Assembly (NCBI RefSeq): GCF_002374855.1
Contig: NZ_NWVC01000007.1
Location: 1 to 64,000 of the forward strand
Reading direction: 5' to 3'
Length of the DNA: 64,000 nucleotides
Source: Sphingomonas adhaesiva
GTDB taxonomy: Bacteria > Pseudomonadota > Alphaproteobacteria > Sphingomonadales > Sphingomonadaceae
Of this stretch, positions 44,613 through 54,167 are shown in pieces; within the stretch, counting starts at the first letter, position 1; every line of letters starts with the position of its first letter. Below the pieces are notes generated by a model. The model saw nothing but the letters and a program-made list of their open reading frames with translations. It was not told where the DNA came from and did no database searches. Both the position numbers and the translations under genes were made by a program.

Positions 44613-45413
44613 TCACGCGAACAGCGGCATCGCCGCCTCCGGCAGCGCCAGCCCGGCCATCATCTCGCGCAGTTCCTGGCGCGCGGCGACATGGCTCAGC
44701 CCCATGCCCCCGAACGTCTTGGCATCCAGCAGCGTCAGCCCCTTCGGGAACAGCTCGCGATAGATCACGCGCTCGCCAAGGCCGGGGATGATGCGGAAGC
44801 CGACGCGCCGCGCCAGCTGGTCCAGCGCCTCCGACACGCGGCGCATGTTGCGCGCCTCCAGATATTGCAGGCGGTTGCGCAGCACCACCCAGTCGATCGT
44901 CGTCCCGTCCTCGCGCGCGCGGGCCTTGCGTGCGTCCCAGATCAGCTCGGAATAGAAACTGGGGCGCGTCACCTTGAAGGTTTCGGGGTCGACGTGCCCG
45001 ATCAGATCGAAATCGACGAAGCTATCGTTCATCGGCGTCACCAGCGTATCGGCCAGCGCCGCCGCGATCCGCGCCGCGGGATCGTCGCGCCCCGGCGTGT
45101 CGATCACCAGGAAATCGTAGCCGTCGGTGAAGCCGCGGTACAGATCGCCGAAATTGCCGTCGGCGCGTCCGTCGCCGGTGGCATGGTGGGGCACGGGCAG
45201 GTCGATCCCGGTGCGCGTCACCGTCGCCTCGCGGTTGTCGAGATAGCGGCCCAGCGTGCGCTGGCGGTGGTCGAGGTCGATGCAGGCGACGCGCGCGCCC
45301 TTCGCGGCGAGCGCGATGGCGACGTGGACCGCGGTGGTCGATTTGCCGGTGCCGCCCTTTTCATTGGCGAACACAATGACATGCGTTCGCTGCGGCGGCG
45401 TCTCGGTCACCAT
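44613..45413 (-). CDS. mipZ: Division-plane positioning ATPase MipZ
   Basis: A 266-aa ParA-family ATPase. The deviant Walker A is NEKGGTGKSTTAVH, and DLDHRQRTLGRYLDNR and VIDTPGRDDP are MipZ-specific forms. MipZ binds ParB at the poles and blocks FtsZ polymerisation there, so the ring forms at mid-cell in alphaproteobacteria. I chose the ATG at 45413; a TTG lies three codons upstream. It is divergent from panC. Confidence 0.93.
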   Translation of the reverse strand: MVTETPPQRTHVIVFANEKGGTGKSTTAVHVAIALAAKGARVACIDLDHRQRTLGRYLDNREATVTRTGIDLPVPHHATGDGRADGNFGDLYRGFTDGYDFLVIDTPGRDDPAARIAAALADTLVTPMNDSFVDFDLIGHVDPETFKVTRPSFYSELIWDARKARAREDGTTIDWVVLRNRLQYLEARNMRRVSEALDQLARRVGFRIIPGLGERVIYRELFPKGLTLLDAKTFGGMGLSHVAARQELREMMAGLALPEAAMPLFA

Positions 45414-45496
45414 CTCGGACAATTCGTCGCATCCCTCATTGATTGCGCTTCGTCGCGACCATAGAACCCGCCGCCGCGAGTTTCGAGGGGTAAGAC

Positions 45497-46339
45497 GTGG
45501 AAGTATATCGCGATCTGGCGGGCCTGCGGGCCGCGCTGGCGGAGGCGCGTGCGGCCGGGCGCGAGGTCGCGCTGGTGCCGACGATGGGGGCGCTCCATGC
45601 CGGGCACGTCGCGCTGGTGGAGGCCGCGCGGCGCCCCGGCGCGTGCGTCGTCGCGTCGATCTTCGTCAATCCGAAGCAGTTCGGCGCGAACGAGGACCTG
45701 TCGCGCTACCCGCGCAAGGAGATCAGCGACATCGCGATGCTGACCGATGCGGGCTGCGACATCCTGTGGCTGCCGCCCGTGGAGGCGATGTATCCCGACG
45801 GCTTCGCCACCAACGTCTCCGTCACCGGGGTCAGCGACGGGTGGGACGGCGCGGCCCGCCCCGGCCATTTCGACGGCGTCGCCACCGTCGTCGCTAAGCT
45901 GTTCAACCAGGTCCGCCCGGCGCGCGCCTATTTCGGGGAAAAGGATTTCCAGCAGCTGGCGGTGATCCGCCGGATGGTGACCGACCTGGATTTCGAGATC
46001 GAGATCACCGGCGTGCCGACCCAGCGCGAGGATGACGGTTTGGCGCTGTCGTCGCGCAACGTCTACCTGCTGCCGGAGGAGCGCGCGAAGGCGGTGGCGC
46101 TGCCGCGTGCGCTGGGCGTGGCGGCGCGCACGATCCTGGGCGGGGGCGATACCGCGCGCGCGCTGGAGGATGCGACCGCGGCGCTGGTCGCGGCGGGCTT
46201 CGCGGTCGATTATGTCGCGCTGGTCGATGCCGAAACGCTGGTCGCCGATCCCGCGCCCGGCCGCCGCCGCCAACTGCTCGCCGCCGCGCGGATCGGCAAC
46301 ACCCGGCTGATCGACAATCTGGCCGTCGATCCTGCCTGA
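45497..46339 (+). CDS. panC: Pantothenate synthetase
   Basis: A 280-aa enzyme that joins pantoate and beta-alanine using [16 protein letters not shown] is the HIGH-like nucleotide motif; [19 protein letters not shown] and [17 protein letters not shown], and the KMSKS-like SSRNVYLL, follow. The start is GTG at 45497. Confidence 0.96.
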   Translation: MEVYRDLAGLRAALAEARAAGREVALVPTMGALHAGHVALVEAARRPGACVVASIFVNPKQFGANEDLSRYPRKEISDIAMLTDAGCDILWLPPVEAMYPDGFATNVSVTGVSDGWDGAARPGHFDGVATVVAKLFNQVRPARAYFGEKDFQQLAVIRRMVTDLDFEIEITGVPTQREDDGLALSSRNVYLLPEERAKAVALPRALGVAARTILGGGDTARALEDATAALVAAGFAVDYVALVDAETLVADPAPGRRRQLLAAARIGNTRLIDNLAVDPA

Positions 46340-46461
46340 AGCCGGGTCTGCCCCTAGACCAAAGTTGTAAGAATCGCGGTTAACGAATTAACCATTTGGT
46401 GACGCCGGCTGAGGCACACCCCAAGTCCATCGAAATGGATCGCAAGGGGCATCCGGTGGTT

Positions 46462-46746
46462 ATGAATTTTCAACAGGCGCTGCTGGAGCGCCGTATCGCG
46501 GAGGCCAGCCGCGGCGACGCGGACGCCGCCTACGACCTGGGCGTCGCTTTTTCGACCGGCACCTCGGGGGCGACCTTCGACGCGATCGAGGCGCACAAAT
46601 GGTTCAACCTCGCGGCCGCGTGCGGCAACGAGGAGGCGGGCGCGGCGCGCGCCGACGTGGCCGAGGACATGACCGCGCGCGAGATCGCTACCGCGCAGCG
46701 GGCGGCGCGCGACCTGCTCGCGCTCATCCGTCGCCACGCGGCCTGA
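46462..46746 (+). CDS. Sel1-like repeat protein
   Basis: A 94-aa helical protein with one and a half Sel1-like repeats (DADAAYDLGVAFSTGT, then AIEAHKWFNLAAACGNEEA). Sel1 repeats usually mediate protein contacts. I chose the ATG at 46462, where the codons become AT-rich as is usual at starts; in-frame starts at 46396 (GTG) and 46435 (ATG) are alternatives. The neighbours give no hint of function. Confidence 0.65.
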   Translation: MNFQQALLERRIAEASRGDADAAYDLGVAFSTGTSGATFDAIEAHKWFNLAAACGNEEAGAARADVAEDMTAREIATAQRAARDLLALIRRHAA

Positions 46747-46853
46747 CCTTCCTTTCCCGCTGCGGGCGATTGTGAACGTCCCGGCGGCGATGATATGCGC
46801 GCTCCTTTGGGGGCGTCGATACCGCGGCCCCGGCGGAGGGGGCGACAGCGGAC

Positions 46854-47633
46854 ATGGCATTTGCGGACCGGATCGGCGCGCTGCCCCCTGACGGCACCGG
46901 GCCGCTGTACCTGCAATTCGGCGCCATCCTGCGCAGCGCGATCGAGCGCGGCGCGCTGGCCCCGGGCGATGCGTTGCCGGCCGAACGCGAACTCTGCCAG
47001 GAATATGGCATTTCCCGCATCACCGTCCGCCGCGCCATCGCGGCGTTGAGCGACGCCGGCCTGCTGGTCGCGCGGCGCGGCGCGGGGACCTTCGTCGCGG
47101 GCAGCGTGGTGCCGCACGCCGCCCCCGGCCCGGCCGCCGCCCCGGCGCGGGTGGAAAAGAGCTTCGCGCATCTGTCGTCGTTCACGCAGGACATGCTGGC
47201 GCGCGGGCGCCGCCCCGAAAGCCGCTGGCTGGCGCGCAGCGACGGGCTGGTCACCCCGGACGAGGCGCTGTCGCTGGCGCTGTCGCCGGGCACGCCGGTC
47301 TATCGCTTCCAGCGGCTGCGGCTGGCGGACGGGCAGCCGCTGGCGATCGAACATTCGACCATCCCGGCCTATTGCCTGCCGTCGATCGAGGCGGTCGGCG
47401 ACTCGCTCTACGCCGCGCTGGAGGCGGCGGGCTACCGCCCGACGCGCGCGCTGCAGCGGCTGCGCGCGATCCCGTTCCTCGATGCGCAGGCCGCGCTGCT
47501 CGACGTGCCGTCGGGGCATGCCGGGCTGCTGATCGAGCGCCGCGCCTTCCTGTCGGACGGCCGCCCGGCGGAGGTCACGCAATCCTATTACCGCGGCGAC
47601 GCCTATGACTTCGTCGCCGAACTGGGCGAGTGA
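46854..47633 (+). CDS. GntR/HutC-type transcriptional regulator of the nag operon
   Basis: A 259-aa regulator. The N-terminal winged helix (about 15-80) has the GntR signature LPAERELCQEYGISRITV, and the C-terminal UTRA domain (about 95-250) binds a small ligand. By position at the head of a GlcNAc operon it is probably a NagR-type repressor responding to GlcN-6-P or GlcNAc-6-P. That ligand is inferred. Confidence 0.88.
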   Translation: MAFADRIGALPPDGTGPLYLQFGAILRSAIERGALAPGDALPAERELCQEYGISRITVRRAIAALSDAGLLVARRGAGTFVAGSVVPHAAPGPAAAPARVEKSFAHLSSFTQDMLARGRRPESRWLARSDGLVTPDEALSLALSPGTPVYRFQRLRLADGQPLAIEHSTIPAYCLPSIEAVGDSLYAALEAAGYRPTRALQRLRAIPFLDAQAALLDVPSGHAGLLIERRAFLSDGRPAEVTQSYYRGDAYDFVAELGE

Positions 47634-47637
47634 AGGT

Positions 47638-47680
47638 ACCAATAACGATCCACTGCATTATCTATTGAAGGCCTATTGGT
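47638..47680. promoter_or_regulatory. Candidate operator upstream of the nag genes
   Basis: ACCAATA at 47638-47644 and TATTGGT at 47674-47680 are inverted copies 29 bp apart in the AT-richer 85-bp gap between the regulator and the deaminase gene. The layout suits a GntR-type repressor. An AGGAGG ribosome-binding site follows at about 47703. Confidence 0.35.
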
Positions 47681-47718
47681 CGCGGTGTAGTCCGGTCGAT
47701 GCAGGAGGAAGGGCTATC

Positions 47719-48762
47719 ATGACCGACATGATTGCAGCGCAGCGGGCAACGCTGATGTTTGCCGAGGCCGGGGAGGCGGGGGACGCGGTGGCGCGGTTCC
47801 TGGCGGCGAACGGCGCGGCGATCGCGGCGCTGGCGCAGCGGCTGCGCGCGGCGCCGCCGGCGGTCGTCGTGACCTGCGCGCGCGGGTCGTCGGACCATGC
47901 CGCCACCTATGGCAAATATCTGTTCGAGACGTTGCTGGGCGTGCCGGTCGCGTCCGCGGCGCCGTCGGTGGCGTCGGTCTATGCCGCGCCGGTGGCGCGC
48001 GGCGAGGGCGAGCGGCTGGTGATCGCGATCTCGCAATCGGGGCGCAGCCCGGATCTGATCGCGACGGTGGCGGCGCACCAGCAAGCGGGCGCGCATGTCG
48101 TGGCGCTGGTCAACGACGCCGGATCGACGCTGGCGACGATGGCCGACACGCTGCTGCCGCTCTGCGCCGGGCCGGAAACGTCGGTCGCTGCGACCAAGTC
48201 CTGCCTGGTGGCGATGGCGGGGCTGGCGGCGATCGCGGCGGACTGGGCGGGCGACGATGCGCTGGCGGCGGCGGTGGTGGCGCTGCCGACGCGCCTGCCC
48301 GCGGCGTTCGCGCAGGACTGGAGCGCGGCGGAAGGCGCGCTGGTCGCGGCGACCAACCTGTTCGTGCTGGGGCGCGGCTACGGCTTCGGCATCGCGCAGG
48401 AGGCCGCGCTGAAGCTCAAGGAGACGTGCGCGCTCCATGCCGAGGCGTTCAGCGCCGCCGAGGTGCGCCACGGCCCGATGACGATCGTCGGCGAAGGCTT
48501 TCCGATCCTGGCGTTCGCGACGTCGGATGCGGCGGGCGATGCGGTTCGCGCGGTCGCTGCGGAATTCGCCGAGCGTGGCGCGATCGTGCGGATGGCCGAT
48601 GCGCGCGGCGGCGGCGCGCTGCCGGCGGAGGCGAGCCATCCGGCGATCGAGCCGCTGCTGATGCTGCAAAGCTTCTATCGGCTGGCCAATGCGGTATCGC
48701 TGGCGCGCGGGCTGGACCCCGACCAGCCGCCGCATCTGGCGAAGGTGACCAGGACGCTATGA
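47719..48762 (+). CDS. SIS-domain glucosamine-6-phosphate deaminase (NagB-II type)
   Basis: A 347-aa protein with two SIS sugar-phosphate isomerase domains, similar to the isomerase half of GlmS but lacking the glutaminase domain. TCARGSSDHAATYGKYLFE, AISQSGRSPDLIATV, LGRGYGFGIAQEAALKLKET and AEVRHGPMTI are the diagnostic pieces. In nag operons without nagB, this type (NagB-II) converts GlcN-6-P to fructose-6-P and ammonia. The stop overlaps nagA by 4 bp. Confidence 0.9.
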   Translation: MTDMIAAQRATLMFAEAGEAGDAVARFLAANGAAIAALAQRLRAAPPAVVVTCARGSSDHAATYGKYLFETLLGVPVASAAPSVASVYAAPVARGEGERLVIAISQSGRSPDLIATVAAHQQAGAHVVALVNDAGSTLATMADTLLPLCAGPETSVAATKSCLVAMAGLAAIAADWAGDDALAAAVVALPTRLPAAFAQDWSAAEGALVAATNLFVLGRGYGFGIAQEAALKLKETCALHAEAFSAAEVRHGPMTIVGEGFPILAFATSDAAGDAVRAVAAEFAERGAIVRMADARGGGALPAEASHPAIEPLLMLQSFYRLANAVSLARGLDPDQPPHLAKVTRTL

Positions 48763-49916
48763 CCGCCACGATCATCCGCTACGCCAACGGCCATGTCGTC
48801 ACCCCCGGCGGCACCCTGCCGGGCGCGGCGATCACCATCGGTGCGGACGGGCGGATCGCCGCGATCGCCCCGCTGGCGCGCGACGCGGTGGCCGGCGCGA
48901 TCGACCTGGCGGGCGGCTGGATCATGCCCGGCTTCATCGACACGCAGGTGAACGGCGGCGGCGGCGTGCTGTTCAACGATGCGGTCGATGTCGACGGCAT
49001 CGCCGCGATCGCCGCGGCGCACCGCGGCTACGGCACCACCGCGCTACTCCCCACGCTCATCAGCGACACGCTGGAGAAGGTCGCCGCCGCGCTGGACGCG
49101 GTGGAGGCGGCGATCGCGCGGGGCGTGCCCGGCATCGTCGGCACGCATATCGAGGGGCCGTTCCTCAACCCCGCGAAAAAGGGCATCCACGATCCGGCGA
49201 TGTTCCGCCGGCTGGACGATGCCACGATCGCACTGCTGACGCGACCCCGGCGCGGCCGCGTGCTGCTGACGCTGGCGCCCGAATTGTGCGACCCGCGCGA
49301 TATCGCGGCGCTGGCCGCGGCGGGCGTGCGCGTCGCGGCGGGGCATAGCGACAGCGATTACGACACCGCGATGGCCGCGTTCGCAGCCGGCGCAAGCGGG
49401 GTCACGCACCTGTACAATGCCATGACCCCGCTGGGGCACCGCGCGCCGGGGCTGACCGGTGCGGCGCTCGACTGGGGCCGCGCGTGGTGCGGGCTGATCG
49501 CGGACGGCGTCCACGTCCACCCCGCCGCGCTGCGGCTCGCCACCCGGCTGCTGCCCGCCGACCGTGCCATGCTGGTGACCGATGCGATGCCCAGCGTCGG
49601 CGCCGCGCAAAAGGACTTCACGCTCTACGGCCGGCCGATCCATGTCGCCGACGGCGTGTGCCGCGGCGCCGACGGGACGCTCGCCGGCTCCGACCTCGAC
49701 ATGGCGCAGGCGGTGGCGAACATGGTGCAGCTGGTCGGCGTCGCGCCGCAGGCGGCGGCGGCGATGGCGGCGGCCAACCCGGCGGCGTTCCTGGGCCTGT
49801 CGCACGAACGCGGCGCGCTGGCGCCGGGGCTGCGCGCCGACTGGGTGTGGCTGGATGCCGGTTTCCGCGCGCGCGGCACGTGGATCGGCGGCGAACAGGT
49901 GGCGCACGGCGCATGA
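48759..49916 (+). CDS. nagA: N-acetylglucosamine-6-phosphate deacetylase
   Basis: A 385-aa amidohydrolase-fold enzyme that removes the acetyl group from GlcNAc-6-P. It has GFIDTQVNGGGG, the metal-site GTHIEGPFLNPAKKGIH, AGHSDSDYD, GVTHLYNAM and the catalytic Asp region LVTDAMPSVG. It overlaps the deaminase gene by 4 bp (ATGA). Together the two enzymes feed GlcNAc-6-P into glycolysis. Confidence 0.95.
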   Translation: MTATIIRYANGHVVTPGGTLPGAAITIGADGRIAAIAPLARDAVAGAIDLAGGWIMPGFIDTQVNGGGGVLFNDAVDVDGIAAIAAAHRGYGTTALLPTLISDTLEKVAAALDAVEAAIARGVPGIVGTHIEGPFLNPAKKGIHDPAMFRRLDDATIALLTRPRRGRVLLTLAPELCDPRDIAALAAAGVRVAAGHSDSDYDTAMAAFAAGASGVTHLYNAMTPLGHRAPGLTGAALDWGRAWCGLIADGVHVHPAALRLATRLLPADRAMLVTDAMPSVGAAQKDFTLYGRPIHVADGVCRGADGTLAGSDLDMAQAVANMVQLVGVAPQAAAAMAAANPAAFLGLSHERGALAPGLRADWVWLDAGFRARGTWIGGEQVAHGA

Positions 49917-49947
49917 CGCGCCCCGCCGCAACGGGAGAGACGATCGC

Positions 49948-52440
49948 GTGACACGCCTGACCCTGCTGTCGCCGCTGCCCGGATGGGTATCCCCGCTGGA
50001 CGAGGTGCCCGACGCGGTGTTCGCCGGCGGCATGATGGGGGACGGCGTCGCGATCGACCCGACCGGCACGCAACTGGTCGCGCCCTGCGCCGCGACGGTG
50101 CTGTCGGTCCATGCCGCACGCCATGCCGTGACGCTGCGCACCGACGACGGCGCCGACGTGCTGATCCATCTGGGCATCGACACCGTGGCGCTGGGCGGCG
50201 CGGGCTTCGCCGTGCGGGTCGCGGCGGGGCAGCGGGTGGCGGCGGGCGATCCGCTGATCGACCTCGACCTCGACCGGTTGCTGGCGGGCGCCGCCAGCAT
50301 GGTCACCCCGGTGCTGGTGACCGACGCCGATGCGTTCGAGGTGGTCGATCGCCATCCCGGTGGCGCGGTGGCGATCGGCGAGCCGTTGCTGGTGATCGCC
50401 CCCCGTGCCATCGCTCGTGCCGCCGCCGATGCCGGGGACGGCGCCGCCGTCGCGCGCGACGTGGTCGTCCCGCTGGCGCACGGCCTCCACGCCCGCCCGG
50501 CGGCGCGGATCGCGGAGGCGGTGCGCGGGCTGGACGCGCGCGTCACGATCGCGAAGGGCGATGCCGTCGCCCCCGCGACCGGGGTGACCGCGCTGCTGGC
50601 GCTGGACGTGCGCCATGGCGACACGATCACGCTGCGGGCGTCCGGGCCGGACGCGGACGAGGCGGTCGAACGGCTGGCGACGCTGATCGGCAGCGGCATG
50701 GGCGAGGCGGGGCCGGCCGCCCCCACGCCCGCCGCGCCGCCGGCTCCCGCGCCCGCGCTTCCCGACGGCATGCTGCGCGGCGTCACGGCGGCGCCGGGGC
50801 TGGCGATCGGCACCGCGCGCTGGCTGGCGTCGCGCGATCGCGCGGTCGCGCGCGACGGCGCGGGCGCGGACGCGGAACGCGCGCGGCTGGATGCGGCGCT
50901 GGCGCAGGTGCGCGCCGCGCTGGCGGCGGCGACCGGCGCGGCGGCGGCGATCATGGCGGCGCATCGCGCGCTGCTCGACGATCCCGACCTCATCGACGTG
51001 GCGCAGCGACAGATCGCGGCGGGGCGCAGCGCGGACCATGCGTGGCGCCACGCGCTGCGTGCGCAGGCCGATACGTTGCGCGCGACCGGCAACCCGCGCC
51101 TCGCCGAGCGCGCTGACGACCTGCTCGACGTCGAGCGCCGCGTGCTCGCGGTGCTGGCGGGGGAGGGCGATGACCCGGCCGCGCCGGCCTATCCGGCGGG
51201 GACGATCCTGCTCGCCGACGATCTGCTGCCCTCCGACGTCGCGGCGCTGCGCGACGGTGCGGTCGTCGGCCTGTGTTCGACGCGCGGCGGCCCGACCTCG
51301 CATGTCGCGATCCTCGCGGCCGGGCTGGGCATCCCCGCACTGGTCGCGATCGGCGGCCCGCTGGCCGAGGTGGCGGAGGGCGCGACGCTGATCCTCGACG
51401 CCGATGCCGCGACGCTGGCGGTCGATCCCGCGCCCGGCGTGGTGGCGGCGGCGCGGGCGCGCGCGGATGCCGCGGCGCACCGCCGCGCCGCGGTGCTGGC
51501 CGCGGCGGCCGACGCGGCGCACACCCGCGACGGCGTGCGGATCGAGGCATTCGCGAACCTCGGTTCGCTCGCCGATGCGCAGGCGGCGGTCGCCGCGGGG
51601 GCGGAGGGGTGCGGGCTGCTGCGCACCGAATTCCTGTTCCTCGACCGCGCGACGCCCCCCGATGCCGACGAACAGGCCGCGCTGTACTGCGCGGTCGCCG
51701 ATACGCTGGACGGGCGGCCGGTGATCGTTCGCCTGCTGGATATCGGCGGGGACAAGCCCGCGCCGTGGCTGCCGCTGCCGGCGGAGGAGAATCCCGCGCT
51801 GGGCGTGCGCGGCATCCGCGTCGGGCTGCGCCACCGCGACGTGCTGGATACGCAGCTGCGCGCGATCCTGTCGGCGGGCGCGGCGTGCCGCATCATGCTG
51901 CCGATGGTGGCGAGCGTCGCGGAACTGACCGCGGTGCGCGGGGTCGTCGATGCGCTGCGCGCCGACATGGGCGTCGCGCATGCCGTGCAGGTGGGGGTGA
52001 TGGTGGAAACCCCCGCCGCCGCGATCACCGCCGACCTGCTGGCGCGCCACGCCGATTTCCTGTCGATCGGCACCAACGACCTGACGCAATATACGCTGGC
52101 GATGGACCGCGGGAACGACGGCGTCGCGGGCGGGGTCGACGGGCTGCACCCGGCGGTGCTGCGGCTGATCGGCGAGACGTGCCGCGGCGCGGCGCGCCAC
52201 GCGCGCTGGACGGGGGTGTGCGGCGGGCTGGCGTCCGATCCGCTGGCGGTGCCGATCCTGATCGGGCTGGGCGTGACCGAACTGTCGGCGACGCCCGCGC
52301 TGGTGCCGGAGGTGAAGGCCGCGATCCGCGCGGTGACGCTGGCCGATTGCCGCGATCTGGCGGCACGCGCGGTCGCGGCGGACAGCGCGGCGGCGGTGCG
52401 CGCGCTGGCGCGCGACTTTGCAGGAGGAATGGCGGCATGA
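49948..52440 (+). CDS. PTS fusion protein EIIA(Glc-type)-HPr-EI
   Basis: An 830-aa protein with the whole soluble phosphorelay. Residues 1-150 are an EIIA domain of the Glc/GlcNAc family with H74 in VLIHLGIDTV. Residues 170-250 are HPr with H181 in HGLHARPAA. Residues 275-830 are enzyme I with H452 in GGPTSHVAI, the PEP site SIGTNDLTQYTLA and C758 in GVCGG. Phosphate would pass PEP to EI to HPr to EIIA and then to the membrane EIICB encoded next. The start is GTG at 49948. The fusion makes the operon independent of general PTS genes. Confidence 0.94.
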   Translation: MTRLTLLSPLPGWVSPLDEVPDAVFAGGMMGDGVAIDPTGTQLVAPCAATVLSVHAARHAVTLRTDDGADVLIHLGIDTVALGGAGFAVRVAAGQRVAAGDPLIDLDLDRLLAGAASMVTPVLVTDADAFEVVDRHPGGAVAIGEPLLVIAPRAIARAAADAGDGAAVARDVVVPLAHGLHARPAARIAEAVRGLDARVTIAKGDAVAPATGVTALLALDVRHGDTITLRASGPDADEAVERLATLIGSGMGEAGPAAPTPAAPPAPAPALPDGMLRGVTAAPGLAIGTARWLASRDRAVARDGAGADAERARLDAALAQVRAALAAATGAAAAIMAAHRALLDDPDLIDVAQRQIAAGRSADHAWRHALRAQADTLRATGNPRLAERADDLLDVERRVLAVLAGEGDDPAAPAYPAGTILLADDLLPSDVAALRDGAVVGLCSTRGGPTSHVAILAAGLGIPALVAIGGPLAEVAEGATLILDADAATLAVDPAPGVVAAARARADAAAHRRAAVLAAAADAAHTRDGVRIEAFANLGSLADAQAAVAAGAEGCGLLRTEFLFLDRATPPDADEQAALYCAVADTLDGRPVIVRLLDIGGDKPAPWLPLPAEENPALGVRGIRVGLRHRDVLDTQLRAILSAGAACRIMLPMVASVAELTAVRGVVDALRADMGVAHAVQVGVMVETPAAAITADLLARHADFLSIGTNDLTQYTLAMDRGNDGVAGGVDGLHPAVLRLIGETCRGAARHARWTGVCGGLASDPLAVPILIGLGVTELSATPALVPEVKAAIRAVTLADCRDLAARAVAADSAAAVRALARDFAGGMAA

Positions 52441-54104
52441 AGGCGCTGATGCAGGGGCTGCAATCGCTCGGCCGGGCGCTGATGCTGCCGATCGCGGTGC
52501 TGCCCGCGGCGGGGCTGCTGCTGCGGCTGGGGCAGCCGGACCTGCTCGACGTCGCGTTCGTCGCGGCGGCGGGGGAGGCAATCTTCAGCAATCTGGGGCT
52601 GTTGTTCGCGATCGGCGTCGCGACGCAGCTGGCGCGCGACGGCAACGGCGCGGCCAGCCTGGCGGCGGTGGTCTGCTATCTGGTGGCGCGCAACGGTGCG
52701 CAGCCGCTGATGATCGTGCCGCCCGACGTCGCCGGCGACCTAGCGATCGCGGCGTGGAAGGCCAAGGCGATCGGGCGGCTCGACGTGCCGATCGGCATCC
52801 TGTCCGGCGTCGCCGGCGGGCTGCTGTACAATCGCTTCGCCACGATCAGGCTGCCCGACTACCTCGCCTTCTTCGGCGGGCGGCGGTTCGTGCCGATCGT
52901 CAGCGGCGTCGCCGGGATCGCGATCGCCGCCGTGCTGGGCAGCGGCTATGGCGCGATTGCGGCGGGGATCGACCGGCTCAGCTGGGGGATCGCGGCGGCG
53001 GGGCCGGCGGGGCTGTTCCTGTACGGCGTGGTCAACCGGCTGCTGCTGGTCACCGGGCTGCACCATATCCTCAACAACATCGTCTGGTTCGTGCTGGGCG
53101 ACTATCACGGTGTCAGCGGCGATCTGCGCCGCTTCTTCGCGGGCGATCCGGCGGCGGGGGCGTTCATGACCGGCTTCTTCCCGGTGATGATGTTCGGCCT
53201 GCCCGCCGCGTGCCTGGCGATGTATCACGAGGCGCGGCCCGACCGGCGCCGCGCGGTCGGCGGGATGCTGCTCAGCCTCGCGCTCACCTCGCTGCTGACC
53301 GGGGTGACCGAGCCGATCGAGTTTTCGTTCATGTTCCTGGCGCCTGCGCTTTACGTCCTGCACGCGGTGCTGACGGGCGTGTCGATGGCGGTCACCTATG
53401 CGCTGGGGATGCGGTTGGGGTTCGGCTTTTCGGCGGGGCTGCTCGATTATGTGCTGAACGCAGGGAAGGCGACGCGCCCGCTGCTGCTGCTGCCGATCGG
53501 GCTGGCCTATGCCGCGATCTATTACGGCGCCTTCCGGCTGGCGATCCGCCGCTGGAACCTGGCGACCCCGGGACGCGAGGCGGACGGCGGCGGCGGCGAC
53601 GCCGCGGCGATGGTGGCCGATGGCGATCGCGGCGCGGCATTCGTCGCCGCGCTGGGCGGGGCGGCGAACCTGATGACGGTGGGCGCGTGCACCACCCGGC
53701 TGCGGCTGGTGCTGGCCGATACCGCCGTGGCGGACGATGCGCGGCTGAAGGCGCTGGGCGCGCGCGGCGTGCTGCGCCCGTCGCCGACGACGCTGCAGGT
53801 CGTGCTCGGCCCGATCGCCGATCAGGTCGCGGACGAGATTCGCGTCGCCGCCGGTGCCGCCGGTGCGCCCGCGCCCATGGTCGCCCCGGCCGAACCGCGC
53901 GCGCAGGATCTGCCCGCTGCGGTGCTGGCGGCGCTGGGCGGGGCGGCGAACCTGGGCGCGCATCATCGCTATCGCGGGAGGATCGTCGTCACGCTCCACG
54001 ACGATGCGCGGATCGACCGGGCCGCGCTGGCGGGGGCGGGGGTGCGCATGGCCGCGCCGGTCGGCGGGCGCTGGCACCTGCTGACCGATCCGCGCGCCGC
54101 CTGA
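52437..54104 (+). CDS. nagE: PTS N-acetylglucosamine transporter EIICB with an extra EIIB-like domain
   Basis: A 555-aa transporter. Residues 1-380 are the membrane EIIC domain (start ALMLPIAVLPAAGLLLRLG; GLHHILNN and VTEPIEFSFMF are typical). Residues 400-480 are EIIB with the phospho-accepting C418 in GACTTRLRL. Residues 495-555 repeat the EIIB pattern (LAALGGAANLGAHHRYRGR, ending in a WHLL segment) but lack the cysteine. GlcNAc specificity is inferred from the operon. It overlaps the EIIA-HPr-EI gene by 4 bp. Confidence 0.93.
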   Translation: MKALMQGLQSLGRALMLPIAVLPAAGLLLRLGQPDLLDVAFVAAAGEAIFSNLGLLFAIGVATQLARDGNGAASLAAVVCYLVARNGAQPLMIVPPDVAGDLAIAAWKAKAIGRLDVPIGILSGVAGGLLYNRFATIRLPDYLAFFGGRRFVPIVSGVAGIAIAAVLGSGYGAIAAGIDRLSWGIAAAGPAGLFLYGVVNRLLLVTGLHHILNNIVWFVLGDYHGVSGDLRRFFAGDPAAGAFMTGFFPVMMFGLPAACLAMYHEARPDRRRAVGGMLLSLALTSLLTGVTEPIEFSFMFLAPALYVLHAVLTGVSMAVTYALGMRLGFGFSAGLLDYVLNAGKATRPLLLLPIGLAYAAIYYGAFRLAIRRWNLATPGREADGGGGDAAAMVADGDRGAAFVAALGGAANLMTVGACTTRLRLVLADTAVADDARLKALGARGVLRPSPTTLQVVLGPIADQVADEIRVAAGAAGAPAPMVAPAEPRAQDLPAAVLAALGGAANLGAHHRYRGRIVVTLHDDARIDRAALAGAGVRMAAPVGGRWHLLTDPRAA

Positions 54105-54167
54105 CGCCCCCCGCCCGGCTATGATCGCCCGGTTCCCATCGCGCGGGCGCCGGGCTAACAGGCGGGG

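Noticed and set aside
49618..52581. Minus-strand open frame of 987 codons
   Set aside because: Antisense to the EIIA-HPr-EI gene, whose active-site motifs are clear on the plus strand.
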